DNA from: Montifringilla adamsi
Taxonomy: Eukaryota; Chordata; Aves; Passeriformes; Passeridae
Assembly: GCA_017590115.1 (NCBI GenBank)
Contig: JAGGNK010006493.1
Coordinates: forward strand, 124,001 to 188,000
Length of the DNA stretch: 64,000 nt
Reading direction: 5' to 3'
Shown: positions 1-9,949 of the stretch, one piece after another
Numbering within the stretch: position 1 is the stretch's first letter
Layout of the letters: every line of letters begins with the position of its first letter
Translations under genes and position numbers: made by a program
Notes under the pieces: model-generated
What the model saw: the letters and a program-made list of their open reading frames with translations, nothing else
Database searches by the model: none
What the model was told of the DNA's origin: nothing

Positions 1-2808
1 TTAACACTCCTGCTTTTCCCCAGTCGTCTCTTCTATAGGAGAAAACAGTCGCTCAGGTACAGTTACAGACTGCAGCTGCACATATGCTACTGGCAACACT
101 TCCCTTTTTGTGGAGAAGAAAGGAAAAAAAAAAAACCAAACAGAAGAAAGGAAAAACTCCCTGAATAGAGTTCTGTGGAGAACAAAAAAACCAAACAACC
201 AGTTTAGGTATTTGAAATAGGGAATACCTTGTAATTTCTAGGACAGTAAGTTGATCTTGTAGACTTCTGTGCTAACAAGAAGCTCTGTGAGATAATGACT
301 TGCTACAATAATCTTTTGGAGTCAAAATCCTGGCTTTAATTACAGCTTGGCTCGCATGGGAAAGACTTCACTGCTTTCTAGGCTAGATGCCAGGCCTAGA
401 AAGGCCAGTCAGCCATTGGCTTTGGCACAACTGGCTGTACTTGGTCAAGAGGCAGGAGTGATACCAGATTATAAATAAGATGGTGTGGGAGGTCCCTGCT
501 CTGCTTTACTGCAATGGTTTGGTTTTCTCTTCCTTATCTCTTTTTGTTCCAAATGGGATGGTGGTGAAGAGATCTGCCCCCTTTGCTTTAGCTTGCCGGG
601 ATTAACATTTCTCTGCTGCATGACAAATCTAGACAGCAGCAATCTTGGTGCTGTTTCACTGAGCTGCAAGTTTTGAGGCTACATCAAATTCGTGTTCTGT
701 ACAAAAACCTGGATATGTTTTGATTCACAAGAAAGAAGCTGGAAGAGGGCGGGGCAGGAACCTCCACATATTTTTTACATGTCCCAAATCTTTTGGGACT
801 ATAATACTGAGCATGAACAAGGGGAGCAGGGACAGGTCACTCCAGTGCCAGATCATATTTTGCTGTAGCAAACGTATTTCATTTCTCAAGGAATTGGTAA
901 TACTATTTTGGTTTGCAGTAGTGGATTTTGGAAGCAATCAGGTTTGAGGTGTGCACAGAAAAGAAAGCAGAAAGGTCATTTATAATATAACCAGACCTTG
1001 CTTTTCACCTCAGATGTCATGAGTGTGTTTGAAAGCTAGGGCGAAACCCCACAGCCTCTCTGACCTCCCAGAAATCTTTAGCCTGTGTCTTGCTCCCACC
1101 CCCAGGGGAAGAAAACACCTCTCTGATGCTCTGGAGCAGCAGGGCACAGGGTCAGTAGGATGCTGGCAGCTGTTTAGTTTTGTGACCACGCCCTCCTTCT
1201 GGAGCTGGTGACACCTTCCCTCAGAGGGGAGGACTCTTACGCTTTCAAGATTATTTTAGTCTTTTCAGACTTCCCAGGGCTGTTTCAATCTCACTTCATC
1301 TCTAGAGCTGAAATGGGTCAATGGGACAAGATCTGGTCTGGAGTCTGGCTTCCACTCCCTGGAGTGTAGAAGTTGGTGTAGGTCCATCTGACCACACTGA
1401 GAAGGGCAGGTGTTGGTGTTCCAACAAGTTTAAGGTTCCTGGGTTTGTTTTTTTCTAAAGAAAGACCCCTCACATGCTGGTTTCTCCTGGGCTGCACAGT
1501 GTGGGAGAGGTGTGAGGAACTCCAGAGCAGGATGCCCAGAGATACGAGGGGACAGATTCCTGTGTGTGTAGGGGCCTCAAACTCACCCAAATTTCCTGGT
1601 CTGTAAAGCTGCAGTGCCGTTATAGTTCATGCAGTTTTATATTTATATTACTGAGTTACTGTTTAACATCTCTGTATTTAAAAATAAAAATCTGGATTTT
1701 CTTTTTCCTATTTCTATTCCCAAGCAAATATAATTAGGAATATAGGCCTAATCCTGCTATTTAAAGTCAGGGAGACTAGAGTTTGAGGCTTGATAGCGTA
1801 AGCACAGCTGATGAATCTGCATATCAATGCGGTTTTGTTTTGTGGTAGTTTTTTTCCAGTCTGCTTTATATTACCTAATGATAAATGTCCCTTTAAGTCA
1901 GGGGCTTCACCATTTCAAAATTTAAAGGAACTTCTCTCCTGATATTTCTGCTTTTATGACGAAGTTGTATTTTGCAGATGGTAAATTCCAGCTGGTACCT
2001 ATGAATATTTACTTCTCTATCCGTATGCATAAATGTTGTCTATATGCACCTACATGTAGACTTCAATTTTTTAAGTTAAGCAGCTTCCAGACTCAGTGAC
2101 AATGACTGTAGATGGAACAGCTTGAGGCATTCATATAGTTTTACCACAGCCTTCCCACTAAGACCCTTCCTTTAATTGTTTTAAAATTGATTTTCATGCT
2201 GAGAACAATTAAATAAAGACCACTTGCTATTGAGAAGACAGCCACTACTTATAGCATAATCAGAGTCAAGTTAAAGTAGAATTCTGAAGGATGCTTGTTT
2301 TTAATAGTGCTGTTCAGCACTATTCTTCACCACTGAAGATTTGTTACTTGGACTTTGTGTAAAGTGACAAACGGCACAGTTCAGGTGGCCATTTCGTTGA
2401 TGCCCTCAGACCCTTTCCAGCCTGAAGCTTAGAACCACTCTGTAAGCACAGACAAAAGTAGTATGACTGCATGGGGTCTACATGCAGTCATACTACTATG
2501 GGAGGACATCTCACTGACATTCACACGAGTACAGTTACATCAGGCTCCACACTTCCTCTTTCCAAGGAGACTGTTAATTATACACCATCTTGAAAGGCAC
2601 AAACATGAAGTGCTGAGTGTGGGATTCTAAGAACCCCAGTGAGAAGTAGTTGTGGTTTTCTACAAGTTTAGTTGAAGTTCCTGTTTAAGAGTGTGTATAT
2701 AAGCAGCTGCAAAACTATCACTGCTGTATAGGGTGGACACAAGGGCCTATATTGGAAGGTGTTCATAATGGAACCAGGATCGCTAAAGATTGATGTATTT
2801 CATTGCAG
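1..2808 (+). other. BICD2: BICD2 intron, 3' portion
   Basis: This stretch precedes the BICD2 exon that begins at 2809 and ends in a usable acceptor (pyrimidine-rich tract, then TTGCAG). I looked for the preceding BICD2 exon, which in mammals ends with residues like LRAMFA(T/M)R, and did not find it, so it probably lies upstream of the window. Open frames here (for example minus strand 1318-1590) have no recognisable domains and look like chance. The region also holds a perfect 17-bp hairpin at 2457-2497. Confidence 0.7.
2457..2497. repeat. perfect inverted repeat, 17-bp arms, 7-nt loop
   Basis: The arms 2457-2473 and 2481-2497 are exact reverse complements (left arm AGTAGTATGACTGCATG), separated by GGGTCTA. 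The stem is too short for a typical miRNA precursor. It lies about 310 bp upstream of the BICD2 acceptor, in the intron, and would be a stem-loop in the pre-mRNA. Confidence 0.9.
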
Positions 2809-3115
2809 ATGTGATGAATATGTCACACAGCTGGATGAAATGCAGCGGCAACTTGCAGCAGCCGAGGATGAGAAGAAGACTCTGAACTCCTTGCTTCGGA
2901 TGGCTATCCAACAGAAACTGGCCTTGACCCAGCGCCTGGAACATTTGGAACTGGACCACGAGCAGTCCAAAAGGGTGCGCACAAAGTCTGCCTCCAAAGC
3001 CAAGGGCAGTAACCCCAGTGTAAGTCCCATTCGGTCCTGTGGAGACAGGTCTGAAGGATCTGTCCTGAACAACCAGGTGTTTTGTAGTGAGAAATACAAA
3101 ATCTGTTGTGACTAG
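2809..3115 (+). CDS. BICD2: Protein bicaudal D homolog 2, C-terminal exon (long isoform with stop)
   Basis: BICD2 is a coiled-coil cargo adaptor that links dynein-dynactin to RAB6 vesicles and to RANBP2 at the nuclear envelope. The exon begins after AG at 2807-2808. Base 2809 completes a split Arg codon, and the frame then reads [35 protein letters not shown] and [10 protein letters not shown]. This is the nearly invariant C-terminal cargo-binding coiled coil of the BICD family. It is followed by a basic Lys/Ser tail and a 31-residue end containing NQVFCSEK, with TAG at 3113-3115. From memory, that ending matches the tail of the long human BICD2 isoform and not BICD1, which favours BICD2. Only the last ~101 residues of a roughly 850-residue protein are here. 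An internal donor at 3020 allows a second C-terminus. Codon use and frame are intact. Confidence 0.95.
3020..3025 (+). promoter_or_regulatory. BICD2: alternative 5' splice site inside the BICD2 coding exon
   Basis: The sequence CCCAGT|GTAAGT puts a consensus U1 donor exactly on a codon boundary, after the Ser codon at 3017-3019. Using it removes the 31-residue long tail and joins to the acceptor at 6140/6141. Not using it reads on through GTA AGT (Val-Ser) to the stop at 3113. From memory, human BICD2 has two isoforms of 855 and 824 residues that differ at this position. The donor is seen directly; its use here is inferred. Confidence 0.8.
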
Positions 3116-3510
3116 GACACATGTCTAGAAAAACCGTATTCTGCATCTTATTTTATGCTGTAACTGTCAGCGTAAATCCCCACTATCTAACGTCACGATG
3201 AGTTGACTCGTACTAGTATGTTCTTGATCCAGGTAATACAGATGTATTACAGTGGTCCTAACTGTAACTAATGCATAAGTATGGGGATACTATTAACAAG
3301 TTAATAGTGGAAACCAGTTAGCTTTTTCCACAATTAACATGTCTGGGGTTTGCTGTTTATGGTAAGTGTTAAGAGTACGCCTGATAGAGTATGTATCTGG
3401 TGTTACTTACTGTAGTTTGTATAGCACATACGTGATCCTTTCTCCAGGATTGCAGCATACTTCAATTAATGCTTTCATAGGCAGAAATAAATGGAAAACC
3501 TTCTTTGTTA
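3116..3510 (+). other. BICD2: BICD2 3' UTR, long-C-terminus isoform
   Basis: Non-coding sequence after the TAG at 3113-3115. The first good poly(A) signal is at 3486-3491, followed by a GT-rich stretch at about 3501-3535, so cleavage near 3510 is expected. The end coordinate is an estimate. A further signal at 4215-4220 could give a longer form. Confidence 0.5.
3486..3491 (+). terminator. poly(A) signal AATAAA, long BICD2 isoform
   Basis: An exact AATAAA is followed 10-45 bases downstream by TTCTTTGTTACTGTGG-type GT-rich sequence, the usual CstF-binding context. It is the first such pair after the long-isoform stop. Confidence 0.5.
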
Positions 3511-6140
3511 CTGTGGTTTAAGTGGTGAAAAACAAAGGTTAAAATTAGAGCTATGTCTCCGGAATTCAGAGCATTTGGGAACTGGAGTCAAACTTAATTT
3601 GCCTGTTGTAGCGGATGCTAAATACTTGCTGTTGTATCACCACTAACCAAAGTCCTAAAGCTTTTATAGGCTATAAAAGCTAAAACAAAACCTGGTACAT
3701 TATTTACACTCTGCGTCCCTCTCTTCAGAGGGATAATCAGAAGGAACTTGCACATTTATTTTAAAAATATGCAATATTAACTCCATCTGATACAAAATTT
3801 AAAATGTTAAGAATTGGGATTCAACCTGGTAGACAGTTGCACCCTAAGAAGTTATGTCCTGAAAGGTTCTGTGTGGTCTTGTGTTGCTCCTTGCAAGCAT
3901 AACACTTTGAAAAGAACCCATCTGAGATATCCTTTACAGGAAAGTAGCCGCACAATATATATGTGTAGAATTAACGTGACTATGGTCTAGCACTGTTGGC
4001 CACAAACAGTTTTTCTCAGCTCTCAGTATTAACCTAAATAGGTAGCATTTCAGAGCTCTGATCATTTTTTTAAGTACACGGAAGATACTGCATTCCATAT
4101 GCAAGCCATGTGTTTCACAGGGCTCTACATTAGAGGCACAGGAAATTGATCCAGATCATCCTGCTAATAATGATTTATGAAGTAGCTTAGTGCACATACT
4201 AATATTTAAAAATGAATAAACCTTTGTCTGATATTGAACTTTTAAGGGGCCTTTCTACCCACTTAATTACAATAAGTTTGACACTGTAGAAGTGTACTTT
4301 CTAATTGGTGCCTACATAAGAGAAAAAGATTGAAAATGTTGCTTCTAAAATTGTGGAAAATGTGTGGAGCACAGAAAGGCACGGTTCTTTGTTTAACCTG
4401 GAGTTTGAAGTGCCTAGCCTCAGACTTTATTTTAATGTAAAGCCCTGTTCATTTGTTACTCTTTCAAATACTTTTTGTATGCCTGTAGTGTTACTAAAAG
4501 AAATGCAAGCCTGTGCCGGTGAGTGCTCAATAGCATGGTTCCCAAAGCCATTCTAACCCTGTGCTGCGGTTGTGCTCCCCTGCCTGTCCCTGTAGATGCT
4601 CCCAGCTTGATCCGTGCGCTGTCAATGTGCACACAGGAGATATCCCAGTGCTAACAGAAGCTAATAAGAGCATGGCTGGTTTTCTCACTGAGGGGAAACC
4701 ACAGGAAGTTTTGGCTTCCCAGATATTTTTAGCCATGTTGGTGGGAGGTCTAAATTACTACAGTGAGATTTTAAACAAATGGAACTTTGCTACAAAGCTG
4801 GGAACCATGGAAGTGCTACAGCCCAGAGCCAGAATTTCATTTATTGATCTTGAGAGGAATCAAAAAACCTCAAGTGATTCAATTCTAATACATTTCTAAA
4901 ACATGACTGCTTGGGGTTTAAACAAATTTCAGTTCTGGTTTTAGAAACTAGGCCCTGTGTGTCTGTTACTACTTCTTTTAGAAAATACTGAATTCTCCTG
5001 AATTTGAGCTTTAATATTGCTAAATAGCAGGCTTGATATTTTAGAAGAGATATCTTTTATAATTTTCAGTCCTGCTTTTCTCTTTGCTGCACAATCTTCC
5101 AAAAGGCCTTTATTCTTCTTATTCCTACATTAAGTATAATTTAAAAATACATGGTGAAAGCAGGCTTTTGAGTGCTAACTTTCTCTGCTCTAATAGACTC
5201 AGTAACAATTCTGCTTCCACCATAGTAGGGAGCTTTAACCCAGTTTTCACTGCTTCCATGTCTCTAGTGACAGTACTTCTGCGGAATACTGATGGCAAAA
5301 AGGTAAACTGGAGAAACTAATTGAATGCATTGTTAGGGTTTTTTTTTTTAATTAGTTGGAATTTTCTTTAACAATTCTGGTGTTACCAGACAGTGACTGT
5401 TGCTTTCAGACTTGGCTCATTCTTTCAGTTCCAAGTGTGAGCAATTTTTGCTATTAGCCCAACAGCCTTAGTGTTCATTTCCATCTTCAGTCATTTCTGC
5501 AAATATTTCAAAAACACTAACAGCCAGCCTGACTGCTGTTTGAGTCTATCACCATTATGGTGCATCCTCTCAGAAAAAGAACTGAGGAATGGTGTAAAGT
5601 GACTTGATCCTGCCGTTTGTACTTTTAGGTAACATTTAAGACTGAGTCTTTTAATTCTTGATTAACAATTTCTTGAGATGTTCTTTTGCTGTAAGTCTTT
5701 CATATCAGTCTCAATGGGTTGGGGTAAAGCATGGAAAATTCCTTAAGCCATCACCTACCTCTGCAAGCAGGCTCCTCTGAATGATTCTCTTGCATAGGCC
5801 TGCATGATATTCTGACCTGCATGTTTCTGGAGAATCTAAAGCTTCACTGAAAACATTTCTTGCACACTCACTGCTTTTAACTTACGCTTGAATAGCAAAG
5901 CTGTATTCAGTACTTGTAAGAATCCTTCTTTCTGCAAAGCTGTTGCTTCCAGGCTGAACCCACAAAGCCTTGTTCACCCACTGGGAAGGCATCTGCGAGC
6001 TGGAGTGGCTGCTGTTCCCCCAGCCAGCTAACAGACTAACCTGCCTGTGCAGCACATGGATGGGGTTAAGTTTTCAGTTGATTGAGAAATAAACACTGAT
6101 TTTTTTTTTCCTAATGCTATTTTATTTTTCCGTTTTTCAG
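3511..6140 (+). other. BICD2: BICD2 alternative intron (remainder)
   Basis: This is the rest of the 3,121-bp intron (3020-6140) used by the short isoform. An open frame at 4561-4899 on the plus strand (112 codons) has no recognisable domain and is read as chance. AATAAA also occurs at 4215-4220. The 3' end has a strong pyrimidine tract (TTTTTTTTTTCC, a CTAAT branch-point-like motif, then TTTTTCAG). I saw no repeat element in it. Confidence 0.65.
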
Positions 6141-6146
6141 CTGTAG
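6141..6146 (+). CDS. BICD2: BICD2 alternative terminal exon, coding part (Leu-stop)
   Basis: Immediately after the acceptor CCGTTTTTCAG (AG at 6139-6140) the bases are CTG TAG. Joined in phase to Ser at 3019, this gives a C-terminus ending Asn-Pro-Ser-Leu. My memory of the 824-residue human isoform ending in Pro-Ser-Leu agrees with this. The coding part is only one sense codon, so gene predictors would miss it. Support comes from the phase match, a strong upstream donor, a strong acceptor with a branch-point-like CTAAT, and a 3' UTR with a good poly(A) site downstream. Confidence 0.75.
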   Translation: M

Positions 6147-8122
6147 AGTAGTCCCTGGAGAAGGCCTTTCCAACAGTGCAACAGCATTTCTTAGCCCTCC
6201 TCACTCTGGTTCAAAGTGGTGGCCCATTGCACACAGAATGGAAACCACTGACCTGATCCTAACTTTTGAAAACACCTTTTGCTATATACTACCTGAAACC
6301 TTCCCTTTCTGCCTGAAGCTATAAAACAAACAAGCTTTACCTATAAGTGCTGCTGCAGTAAGAAACCTTACAAGTGCTGAAGAAACCTACTTCAAATATA
6401 ATCCTCACCATATTAGTCTGTGCTCTCCTGGAAATGTTGAATGGGGGAATTTACTTCTTTGCAGATGCTCATTTTTTACCTGATTGTTAAACCTGTGCAC
6501 TTTTGATATTTTTCTTTAGTTTCTTTAATTCCTTATATAGAAGAGTTTATATAAATGCAGTGGTTTGTGCTCATAGTCTCTCTCCAGTTTGAAACTTGTG
6601 ACTTATGAATTATATATCAGCATGTGGCAGAGATTTTGGGGGGGCTCTAGATTGTGATTAGAAAAAAGTTTCAACAAAAAGCAGGAGCTCTGCTAAACTA
6701 TGTGCTGTGCTTCAGCATCTTTTTTTTTTATTAAAATATTATGCTTTATATGTTTAAATTACCGATTTTTTTTAACTGCCATATTCATTAAGAAATCCAG
6801 GGTATTCCAATTCTGGGGTTTTTTTCATATTGTATTATTATTCTTAGGAATAGTTCAATGTAACAAGAAGAAAACTTGACTTTGCTCTGGTTAAAACAGT
6901 AATAGGCACTTGAAAAATATTAAATAAGTAGTATTACATATAAATTCCAGAATTCCTGGGTTCTAGGAAGTTGAAGTATTATCGATTAACAGAATTTTAT
7001 ACAACTATACCAGTTAAATTCCAAATTGGAATTGTTTTGTTACTTTTTCATTTTATTGTGCCAAATTATGGTACATTTAGAAAGAAAAATTGTAAAGTGG
7101 TCAGTGATAGGGTGTTATCTGTCAGCGCCTTTCTGTCACTCATTATTGCCAGTAGTGCCTTTGATCATTTGAAAGGAGACTCTTAGAGTAGTGTAGGGTA
7201 AGTCCTGTCACTTAGGAGGAATGGAATGGCTGGTTTGGAATTTGTTAAAGATGTGGAGCAATAAGTGCAAAGTGAACTCCCATTTCGCACATTTTTAATG
7301 GTAGGTTTACTATAGAGTTTATATATTCAAGGAATTGTAAAAAATTCTGTTAGTCAATGATATTTCATCATGCAAATTCGAGGGTATAGAGGGGAAAAAA
7401 TCAAAACCACAAACCTGAACAAACATGACTACATTTTGGGAGCCAGATGGAATCATCTTAAACAGATGAGCAGCGTATGACCACACGTATGGTATCAGTC
7501 CGGGAACGTGCCGGCAGTGTCGCTGACGGTGGGCGGCGCTGGGGGCAGGAGCCACGGCGCTGTGTGCAGGTGTGAACCGCAGCACATTGGGATCTCCTTT
7601 GCATGTTGTATCTAATTGTGATTTCAGCAAACAGAAAGAGAGACGCTCATCAACAAGCCATGCCAGGTTCTCAGTGGCTTCGTGAGGCTCACGTGGATGA
7701 TTAAATTGGTACTTGCTGGAGGGGAGCCCTCCCACTTCTCAAAAAAAGTACAAATTTAATTAATATTGACAGTGCAGAAAATATTTCTGTTTGCTGGAAA
7801 AAGCATTATTATTCCTAGATGTGGGGACTTATTTCCATCTTCTGTTACACTATTGATTCATAAGAAATATTGTTGCATTTAAAATTACTACATTTGTATG
7901 TGGGTATTTATTTGAAATGATGTTGAAGTACTGTATTATGTTCTATGTGCATTACCTTTTAGTGGTGGGTTGGTCTCCATTTAACGTCCTGTGCATGTAT
8001 TCTTGCCAAGTAACCTTTACACAGATCTGAAAAACAAAAAAGTTAAGCTTCTTAAAACGATAACTGTGTTAATTGGATAACCTTAGGAGGAGGGGTGAAG
8101 GTCAAAACACTGCTTCCAGATT

Positions 8123-8128
8123 AATAAA
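8123..8128 (+). terminator. poly(A) signal AATAAA (upstream of a pair)
   Basis: Exact AATAAA in TTAATAAAACAG, 65 bp before a second signal at 8188. The downstream sequence (AGTTTTTAATC) is less GT-rich than for the second signal. Confidence 0.4.
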
Positions 8129-8187
8129 ACAGTTTTTAATCTAGGAAAGTAATGTGCCTGCGTAAAGGTTGTCACATTGGCAGGAGC

Positions 8188-8193
8188 AATAAA
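8188..8193 (+). terminator. poly(A) signal AATAAA, probable main BICD2 3' end
   Basis: GCAATAAAAG is followed at 8206-8236 by a strongly GT-rich tract (TTGTGTGTTCTG, GTTGGTTTTGTGG). This is the best signal plus downstream-element pair after the alternative terminal exon. Cleavage is expected at about 8203-8210. Confidence 0.6.
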
Positions 8194-8205
8194 AGACAAA
8201 AGGAA

Positions 8206-9823
8206 TTGTGTGTTCTGCCTGTTGGTTTTGTGGTTTAAGAAGGTACTGGTTTAAGTATTGGCTGAGGGGATTTTCATCCAGAGGCCAAATAAATACCAAT
8301 TTTTATCTGAAAGAAACTGAATACGTCACATGAAGCTTTCTGCAGAACTAGAAAATAAATTATTTGTGCTCACATTCAGGAAGCACCATCCTCTCCTATT
8401 CCGTGACATCTTCATGGATTAGTTTTGGCCTGGATCCAACTGGTTTAATGTGTGTCACTGAACAGCCTTGCAAACACTTGTACTGGTACAGGGAAAGTAA
8501 GGGCAGGACTAAGGCTGTGGTGTCAGTGTTGACAGTTCATCCTGAAATTGCATCTTAATTTCTCATCTACTCTCCAAAATACTCATGTACTGTTAGGACC
8601 CCATCCAGCCCGGCCCTGAACACTTCCCTGGAAGTATTTCCTGGCTCGGCAATGTTCCCTGAGCACCGTGGTCTAGTGGGAGATGTCCCTGCTCATGGCA
8701 GTGTGGGGCGGGGGGAGGAGGAACAAGATGGTCTTTTAAAGTCCCTTCCAGCCAGTAAGGGATTCTGTGAAAATCCATTAAGTTGCTGTTTGTCCAGTAG
8801 AATTAGCAAACAAACTCACGAAAAGCCCCTGAAAGAGAATGCCAAAACTCTGAGGGCAAGGCTGAGGTTTGCCCCATCAATACAAAGATATTCCTGGAGC
8901 AGTGACTTCATGTTGTCCCCTAGAAACATTCAATACTCCAGTTTAACAACTCTTGTGCCCCCAGGTAGGATTCTCAGAACCATTCTGCTGATTGTTTCTG
9001 TATCTGGTAGCAGTCAGCTGCATGGCACCAGCTCATCAACACAATTTATAGCTGGAGCACAAGATGCCAGCTGTTCCTTGGGCACTGAAAACACTTGCTC
9101 CAGAGGTATGTGGTGAGCTGGCAGAGCATGTGTGCTGGGACGCTTGCCCTGATTGTAGAGGTCTGCATTTTCTATAACAGGAGCTTTACCTGCAGGATGA
9201 TCTGCAGAAGAAATATGTAAATCCATCTGCAAACATGTGTAAGCAGACCTATGAAACAGTAAAACAGGATTCAAGAATGTTTTAGTAAGAAAGAAAATGA
9301 GAAAACTGTCAAAGGATAGTATTTGCATTAAAAGATTGTCTAGTGAATGGCTATTAATGAAAACATTCGTTTCTTTGACGCTTTTCTGTGTAGAAAAATC
9401 CCCTCCCTAAGCCCTGGGGGAGATGTTGCCTGTGCAGAGATGGAGGGTGGGTTCAGCATTCCAGCTGCAGATGTGGCTGGAGTTGTCTCTGGGAGAGGAA
9501 TGTGCCAGCAAATGTCACACTCCTGCTTGCTGTGGAGTCAGTAATCCAGCAGTGAACCTTTGTTTCTTGTGAGTGAGGCTTGAAAACAAGTTGCTTGCTT
9601 CCCAAAAGAGGACCAGGGCAGATTTCTGGATGTACCGAGATGCCTAAAGATCAGAAACCTGGAAGTTCCCAGGTACCTGGTTTTGTGGGATGAAGGTAAT
9701 GAAAATTAAGACTGAGGTGCTTTTTGGAGATCCCATTAGATAACATGGGAAAATTCAGCTAGACAAATAATTACAGTAGTTAGAGTTTTAAAAATATATT
9801 CACATTCTTGTGTTTTTTAAAAG
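8206..9823. other. intergenic region downstream of BICD2
   Basis: No recognisable exon. It holds a CR1 fragment (8597-8778) and further AATAAA hexamers at 8288 and 8354 that could extend the BICD2 3' end. The plus-strand open frame 8652-9116 runs through the CR1 fragment into unique sequence and is regarded as chance. Confidence 0.55.
8597..8778 (+). mobile_element. CR1-type LINE 3' fragment with inverted piece at its left edge
   Basis: From about 8630 the sequence follows the 3' end of avian CR1 in the plus direction: TGGTCTAGTGGGAGATGTCC, CTGCTCATGGCAG, then GGTCTTTTAAAGTCCCTTCC and a terminal GATTCTGTGA. The left part (8597-8632: CCCCATCCAGCC ... GAACACTTCC) is the complement of CR1 sequence normally found just upstream, so this copy carries a head-to-head inversion. 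Confidence 0.8.
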
Positions 9824-9949
9824 GCTGATGTAGTAGATGGACCTACAGGATCAGGAAAAGGTGTTTTTGCATCCAAGAACTTTGAAGAAACAATTAAAAA
9901 CAATAAAGATCACCTCTGGGAGCTCATAACTAAGAAAAGTGCTAGTTAA
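9824..9949 (+). other. exon-like open segment of unknown identity
   Basis: After TTTTTTAAAAG (AG at 9822-9823) an open frame of 41 codons runs to TAA at 9947-9949. It reads ADVVDGPTGSGKGVF, then ASKNFEETIKNNKDHLW and ELITKKSAS. It is hydrophilic and helix-like at its C-terminal half, and its codon choice looks coding. There is no ATG, and an in-frame TAA at 9818-9820 sits just before the AG, as expected for an intron-exon boundary. AATAAA occurs inside it at 9902-9907. I do not recognise the protein. It could be the last exon of an unannotated gene, a retrocopy fragment, or chance, since an open run of this size is not rare. Confidence 0.25.

Larger units (their letters stand above)
6147..8205 (+). 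other. BICD2: BICD2 3' UTR, short-C-terminus isoform
   Basis: Non-coding, AT-rich sequence from the alternative stop to the poly(A) signals at 8123 and 8188. It contains AU-rich pieces (for example ATTTATTT near 7906) and an isolated CpG-rich patch at 7499-7570 whose base composition differs from its surroundings. The 138-codon open frame on the minus strand (7319-7735) crosses that patch and has no recognised domain. The end is estimated from the poly(A) signal and not observed. Confidence 0.6.

Noticed and set aside
2457..2497. miRNA precursor
   Set aside because: The stem is only 17 bp, below what Drosha/Dicer processing usually needs, and the flanks do not extend the pairing.
4561..4899. 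112-codon plus-strand frame between the two BICD2 ends
   Set aside because: No domain, no similarity I recognise, and it lies inside the alternative intron.
7319..7735. 138-codon minus-strand frame antisense to the BICD2 3' UTR
   Set aside because: No recognised domain; openness is helped by the CpG-rich patch it crosses. The patch itself is reported separately.
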